In this document: one piece after another, positions 5,247 to 8,274 of the stretch
How positions within the stretch are numbered: the stretch's first letter is position 1
Layout: the number at the start of each line of letters is the position of its first letter
Assembly (NCBI GenBank): GCA_002336475.1
Contig: DDCX01000096.1
Location: 1-8,274, forward strand
From: Flavobacteriales bacterium UBA1995
Lineage (GTDB): Bacteria; Bacteroidota; Bacteroidia; Flavobacteriales_D; Sanyastnellaceae
DNA length: 8,274 nucleotides
Direction of reading: 5' to 3'
Translations under genes and position numbers: made by a program
The notes under the pieces: model-generated
Database searches by the model: none
What the model was told of the DNA's origin: nothing
The model's input: only the letters and a program-made list of their open reading frames with translations

Positions 5247-7901
5247 TCAGCCCAATGAAGCGAGTTGGGCCTGTAGAACTTCGATCTTGGCGATGGCATC
5301 TGCCTCCTTGGCCCGCTCTGCTGCTACAACTTGTTCTGGAGCGCCGTTGACGAATTTTTCGTTGCTCAACTTCTTGCGCACGATGTTCAGGAAGCCCTGC
5401 TGGTAATCGAGGTCTTTCTGGATTTTTTCTTTTTCTGCGTCCAGGTCAACAGCGTCGCCGGCTGGGATGAAGAATTCGTGGGTTTCCACTACAAAGCCAA
5501 AGGCACCCGTCACTTTCTCCTCAATGCGCTCCACTGAAGACACGTTGCACAGGTGGCAAACCACAGGTTCAAGGCTGGCGGGGTAGGGCTTTCCTGCGGG
5601 ATCCACAATGACCTGAAGTTCCAAAGCTTGCTTGTTCGGAATGTGACCCTTTTGACGAATGCTCCGCACTTCAGCAACGATGCGGGTGGTGAGCTCAAAG
5701 TCCGTGAGCAAACGGTCATCGGCAGGTTCCCCTGCGCGTGAAGGGAAGGGGGCATTGCACAACAATGTTCCTGCTTCGCGCACTTTCAAGAGGCTCGATA
5801 CCTCTTCGGTGAGGAAGGGCATGAAAGGGTGCAGCAGCGAAAGCATGCGCTCGAACAGCCGGGTGGTCGCGTCATAGGTGGCGCGGTCACAAGGCTCTCC
5901 ATAAGTGGGCTTGGCGAGCTCCAAATACCAGGAACAGAAGTCGTCCCAGATGTGCTTGTAGGTGGCCATCAAGGCTTCGCTGAGTCGGAATTCAGCGAAG
6001 GCTTGCTCGATGTCGCCAAGCACCTGCTCTGAACGGGCTTCGAACCACCGGATGCCGGCAGCCGCATGTTCGGGTTGCTTTGCGGTTTCACTGACTTCCC
6101 AGCCTTTGACCAGGCGGAAGGCGTTCCAAATTTTGTTTGAGAAGTTGCGGCCTTGTTGGCAGAGAGACTCATCGAATGGCAGGTCGTTGCCCGCAGGCGA
6201 AGTGAGGAGCATACCGACCCGAACGCCGTCTGCACCGTATTGCTTCATCAGCTCAATGGGATCGGGAGAGTTGCCCAAAGACTTGGACATTTTGCGGCCC
6301 TGCTTGTCCCTCACAATGCCCGTGTAGTAGACGTTTTTGAAGGGGGGTGCCTGGCGGTATTCATATCCCGCAATGATCATGCGGGCCACCCAGAAGAACA
6401 TGATCTCCGGTGCAGTAACCAAGTCGTTGGTGGGGTAGTAATAATCGACTTCCTCTTTGGAATAGAACCCATCAAATACACTGATGGGCCAGAGCCAAGA
6501 GCTGAACCAGGTGTCCAGCACATCTTCATCTTGACGCAGGTCCGAGGGGGTGATTGTGCGGCCAGCGGCTGCAGTGGCCAGTTTCGCTGCTGTTTCTGCG
6601 TCTGCAGCGACCACAAATTTGGCTTCGGCAGATGTGGGTTCTCCTTCGTAGTACCAGGCAGGGATGCGGTGTCCCCACCAGAGCTGTCGAGAAATGCACC
6701 AATCCTTGACGTTCTCCATCCAGTTCCGGTAGCTGTTTTTGAATTTGGCAGGGTGGAATTGAATGGTGTCGTCCATCACCCGATCGAGTGCGGGCTTGGC
6801 GAGTTCTTCCATGGCGACGAACCACTGCATGGAAAGTCGGGGCTCGATGATGGCTCCTGTGCGCTCAGAGCGGCCCACTTTGTTGGGGTGCTCCTCTACC
6901 TTGACAAGGTGCCCTGCGGCATCCAGCGCTGCGGTAAAGGTTGTGCGCGCCTCAAACCGGTCTTGGCCTTCGTAGATACCTCCGACGGCATTGACCGTGC
7001 CGTTGGGGTTGAGCATGTCAATGACTTCCAAATTGTGTTTCTGCCCCAATTCGTGGTCATTTGGATCGTGGGCAGGGGTCACCTTGAGGCAGCCGGTGCC
7101 GAATTCGCGGTCCACGTATTCGTCCTGAATGATGGGAATGCTGCGTCCAGCGATGGGCACAATCGCCCGCTTGCCGTGTAAGTGGGTGTAGCGCTCGTCT
7201 TCGGGATGAATGCAAATGGCGGTGTCTGCAAGGATGGTTTCCGGGCGGGTGGTCGCAATGGTGAGCCATTCGTCGCTGTTCTCGACCTGGTACTTGACGT
7301 GGTGAAGTTTGGACTGTTCTTCGGTATGGATGACTTCTTCATCGCTGACAGCGGTGAGGGCTTCAGGGTCCCAATTCACCATCCGCAGGCCCCGATAGAC
7401 GTGGCCCTTCTCATGCAGATCTAGGAAGGTGTCGATGACGCTTTTGCTGTAGTGATCGTCCAGCGTAAAACTGGTGCGCTCCCAATCGCAGCTGGCACCG
7501 AGTTTGCGGAGTTGCTTCAATATGATGCCGCCGTGTTCCCGCGTCCAATCCCAGGCATGCTCAAGAAAAGCATCGCGGCTGAGGTCTGATTTTTTGATGC
7601 CTTGATCGCGGAGCTTGTGCACCACTTTGGCTTCGGTGGCAATCGAGGCGTGGTCGGTCCCCGGCACCCAACACGCGTTCTTGCCTTGCATGCGGGCCCG
7701 TCGCACCAAGACGTCTTGGATGGTGTTGTTGAGCATGTGCCCCATGTGCAGCACACCGGTCACATTGGGGGGAGGGATCACCACGGTGTAAGGCTCGCGC
7801 TCGTCAGGGACGCTTCGGAACGCTTTGGCATCTTCCCAGGCTTGTGTCCAGCGGTCTTCTACGGTGGTGGGATCGTACTGTGAGGGAATGTCTTGTGCCA
7901 T
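5247..7901 (-). CDS. valS: Valyl-tRNA synthetase
   Basis: The product has 884 residues, within the bacterial ValRS range, and is a class Ia synthetase that charges tRNA-Val with valine in the cytoplasm. The N-terminus has the ValRS 'YDPTTVEDRW' block, then 'PPPNVTGVLHMGHML' with the HIGH motif HMGH at 52-55. ATTRPET (216-222) marks the CP1 editing domain that removes mischarged threonine. 'DVLDTWFSSWLWP' precedes the second catalytic half, and KMSKS sits at 537-541. RNFSNKIWNAF (from 585) opens the anticodon-binding domain. The last ~70 residues form the Lys/Glu-rich coiled-coil arm typical of ValRS, ending 'LQAQLASLG'. No key motif is missing. The ATG at 7899-7901 is preceded by no Shine-Dalgarno sequence, as usual in Bacteroidota. 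The gene runs opposite to its neighbours: convergent with the doxX-like gene, divergent from the DUF1573 gene. Confidence 0.97.
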   Translation of the reverse strand: MAQDIPSQYDPTTVEDRWTQAWEDAKAFRSVPDEREPYTVVIPPPNVTGVLHMGHMLNNTIQDVLVRRARMQGKNACWVPGTDHASIATEAKVVHKLRDQGIKKSDLSRDAFLEHAWDWTREHGGIILKQLRKLGASCDWERTSFTLDDHYSKSVIDTFLDLHEKGHVYRGLRMVNWDPEALTAVSDEEVIHTEEQSKLHHVKYQVENSDEWLTIATTRPETILADTAICIHPEDERYTHLHGKRAIVPIAGRSIPIIQDEYVDREFGTGCLKVTPAHDPNDHELGQKHNLEVIDMLNPNGTVNAVGGIYEGQDRFEARTTFTAALDAAGHLVKVEEHPNKVGRSERTGAIIEPRLSMQWFVAMEELAKPALDRVMDDTIQFHPAKFKNSYRNWMENVKDWCISRQLWWGHRIPAWYYEGEPTSAEAKFVVAADAETAAKLATAAAGRTITPSDLRQDEDVLDTWFSSWLWPISVFDGFYSKEEVDYYYPTNDLVTAPEIMFFWVARMIIAGYEYRQAPPFKNVYYTGIVRDKQGRKMSKSLGNSPDPIELMKQYGADGVRVGMLLTSPAGNDLPFDESLCQQGRNFSNKIWNAFRLVKGWEVSETAKQPEHAAAGIRWFEARSEQVLGDIEQAFAEFRLSEALMATYKHIWDDFCSWYLELAKPTYGEPCDRATYDATTRLFERMLSLLHPFMPFLTEEVSSLLKVREAGTLLCNAPFPSRAGEPADDRLLTDFELTTRIVAEVRSIRQKGHIPNKQALELQVIVDPAGKPYPASLEPVVCHLCNVSSVERIEEKVTGAFGFVVETHEFFIPAGDAVDLDAEKEKIQKDLDYQQGFLNIVRKKLSNEKFVNGAPEQVVAAERAKEADAIAKIEVLQAQLASLG

Positions 7902-7930
7902 GGCGAAAACGAACGGTGCGGTTGCGGCCT

Positions 7931-7938
7931 CAAATTTA
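7931..7938 (-). promoter_or_regulatory. -7 promoter element for valS (TAAATTTG)
   Basis: On the minus strand this reads TAAATTTG, a full match to the Bacteroidota TAnnTTTG -7 consensus, 29 bases upstream of the valS start. No TTG sits at the ideal -33 spacing; the region upstream on that strand reads GGTTAACGCC. A start about 20-25 bases ahead of the ATG would give a short leader. Confidence 0.6.
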
Positions 7939-7987
7939 GCCTGTTAAAATGGCGTTAACCTTGGTCTGAACAAGAGAAAGACAGGTT

Positions 7988-7995
7988 TATCTTTA
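7988..7995 (+). promoter_or_regulatory. Possible -7 promoter element for the DUF1573 gene (TATCTTTA)
   Basis: TATCTTTA matches TAnnTTTG at five of six fixed positions and lies 25 bases before the start at 8021. A TTGG at 7961-7964 could serve as the -33 element, though the 24-base spacing from TTG is somewhat long. It shares the 119-base divergent region with the valS promoter. Confidence 0.4.
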
Positions 7996-8020
7996 AAGTT
8001 GAAATCAATCAACCCTCATT

Positions 8021-8274
8021 ATGAAGAAGGTCTTCCTCACCCTCGCCGTTGTTTTCGGCGGATTTATCCTTGCCGGAGCCCAAGAAGTGGTCAACGGTCC
8101 TGTCCTTAGCCTGGACAAAGAAGTGCACGATTATGGCACCATTGACCAAGGCGCTGATGGAAACTGTGTCTTTACAGTCACCAATGACGGTACAGACCCG
8201 CTCATCATTTCTCGTTGCAAAGGTTCATGTGGTTGCACTGTTCCTCAGTGCGATAAGGATCCCATCATGCCAGG
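8021..8274 (+). CDS. DUF1573-type exported protein, N-terminal part (3' end outside window)
   Basis: The frame is open from ATG 8021 to the window end (84 full codons). Residues 1-20 are a signal peptide: Lys2-Lys3, a hydrophobic stretch 'VFLTLAVVFGGFILA' and an AGA-Q cleavage region. The mature part has 'HDYGTIDQG' (36-44), 'FTVTNDGTDPLIIS' (51-64), 'KGSCGCTVP' (67-75) and 'PIMPG' at the edge. This is the DUF1573 pattern: a small Ig-like domain built around 'GTI..G', 'F…TN.G..PL.I' and 'CGCT.P…PI.PG'. The family is widespread in Bacteroidota envelopes and its molecular function is not settled. Cys66 and Cys77 symmetrically flank the usual CGC pair (70, 72). The length of the full protein and any second domain cannot be seen. 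Confidence 0.87.
   Translation, partial: MKKVFLTLAVVFGGFILAGAQEVVNGPVLSLDKEVHDYGTIDQGADGNCVFTVTNDGTDPLIISRCKGSCGCTVPQCDKDPIMP

Noticed and set aside
5217..5256. Inverted repeat ATTGGGC…GCCCAAT at the convergent junction of doxX-like and valS
   Set aside because: The 7-bp arms are 26 bases apart, one lies inside the valS coding end and no T-run follows on either strand, so it is not a convincing terminator.
6153..7181. Long open frame (342 codons) on the plus strand opposite valS
   Set aside because: It lies wholly antisense to a valS with all its motifs intact, its product resembles no family and it lacks domain-like patterns. It is an overprinting shadow of a GC-rich coding frame.

Overview
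The window looks like a chromosomal segment of a marine, Flavobacteriales-like Bacteroidota (Cryomorphaceae/Crocinitomicaceae/Schleiferiaceae-type). Four things point there: a TonB-dependent receptor C-terminus of Bacteroidota type, a giant secreted protein with Cys-rich 'GCTD…ACNY…DDGSC' repeats, TAnnTTTG-like -7 promoter elements, and starts without Shine-Dalgarno sequences. The lineage call is inference from protein style, not from a marker-gene comparison.

Layout: (1) 1-489, plus strand, the 3' end of an outer-membrane TonB-dependent receptor. (2) 600-4529, plus strand, a 1309-residue exported protein. It has a signal peptide, two tandem ~411-residue alpha/beta-hydrolase (esterase-like) modules at an exact 422-residue offset, seven Cys-rich repeats interrupted by an unassigned beta-rich domain and an E-set/glycogen-binding-like domain, and a dockerin-like Ca-binding tail. 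A strong intrinsic terminator follows at 4552-4582. (3) 4583-4774, a structured intergenic stretch with an excellent 13-bp stem hairpin just upstream of (4) a DoxX-family membrane protein (4775-5173, plus). (5) 5247-7901, minus strand, complete valyl-tRNA synthetase (valS), convergent with the doxX-like gene. (6) 7902-8020, a divergent promoter region. (7) 8021 to the window edge, plus strand, the N-terminal part of an exported DUF1573-type protein.

valS is housekeeping and the doxX-like and DUF1573 genes are generic envelope genes. The noteworthy object is the 1309-residue protein. Both of its hydrolase modules carry glycine where the catalytic serine of a G-x-S-x-G nucleophile elbow should be (G-D-G-T-G and G-E-G-T-G). 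The modules are therefore probably non-catalytic, binding-type domains or use unusual chemistry, yet both copies are strongly conserved in protein sequence. The receptor and this protein lie 110 bases apart on the same strand, which allows, but does not prove, a shared role at the cell surface. I see no CRISPR array, tRNA, rRNA, insertion sequence or phage feature.
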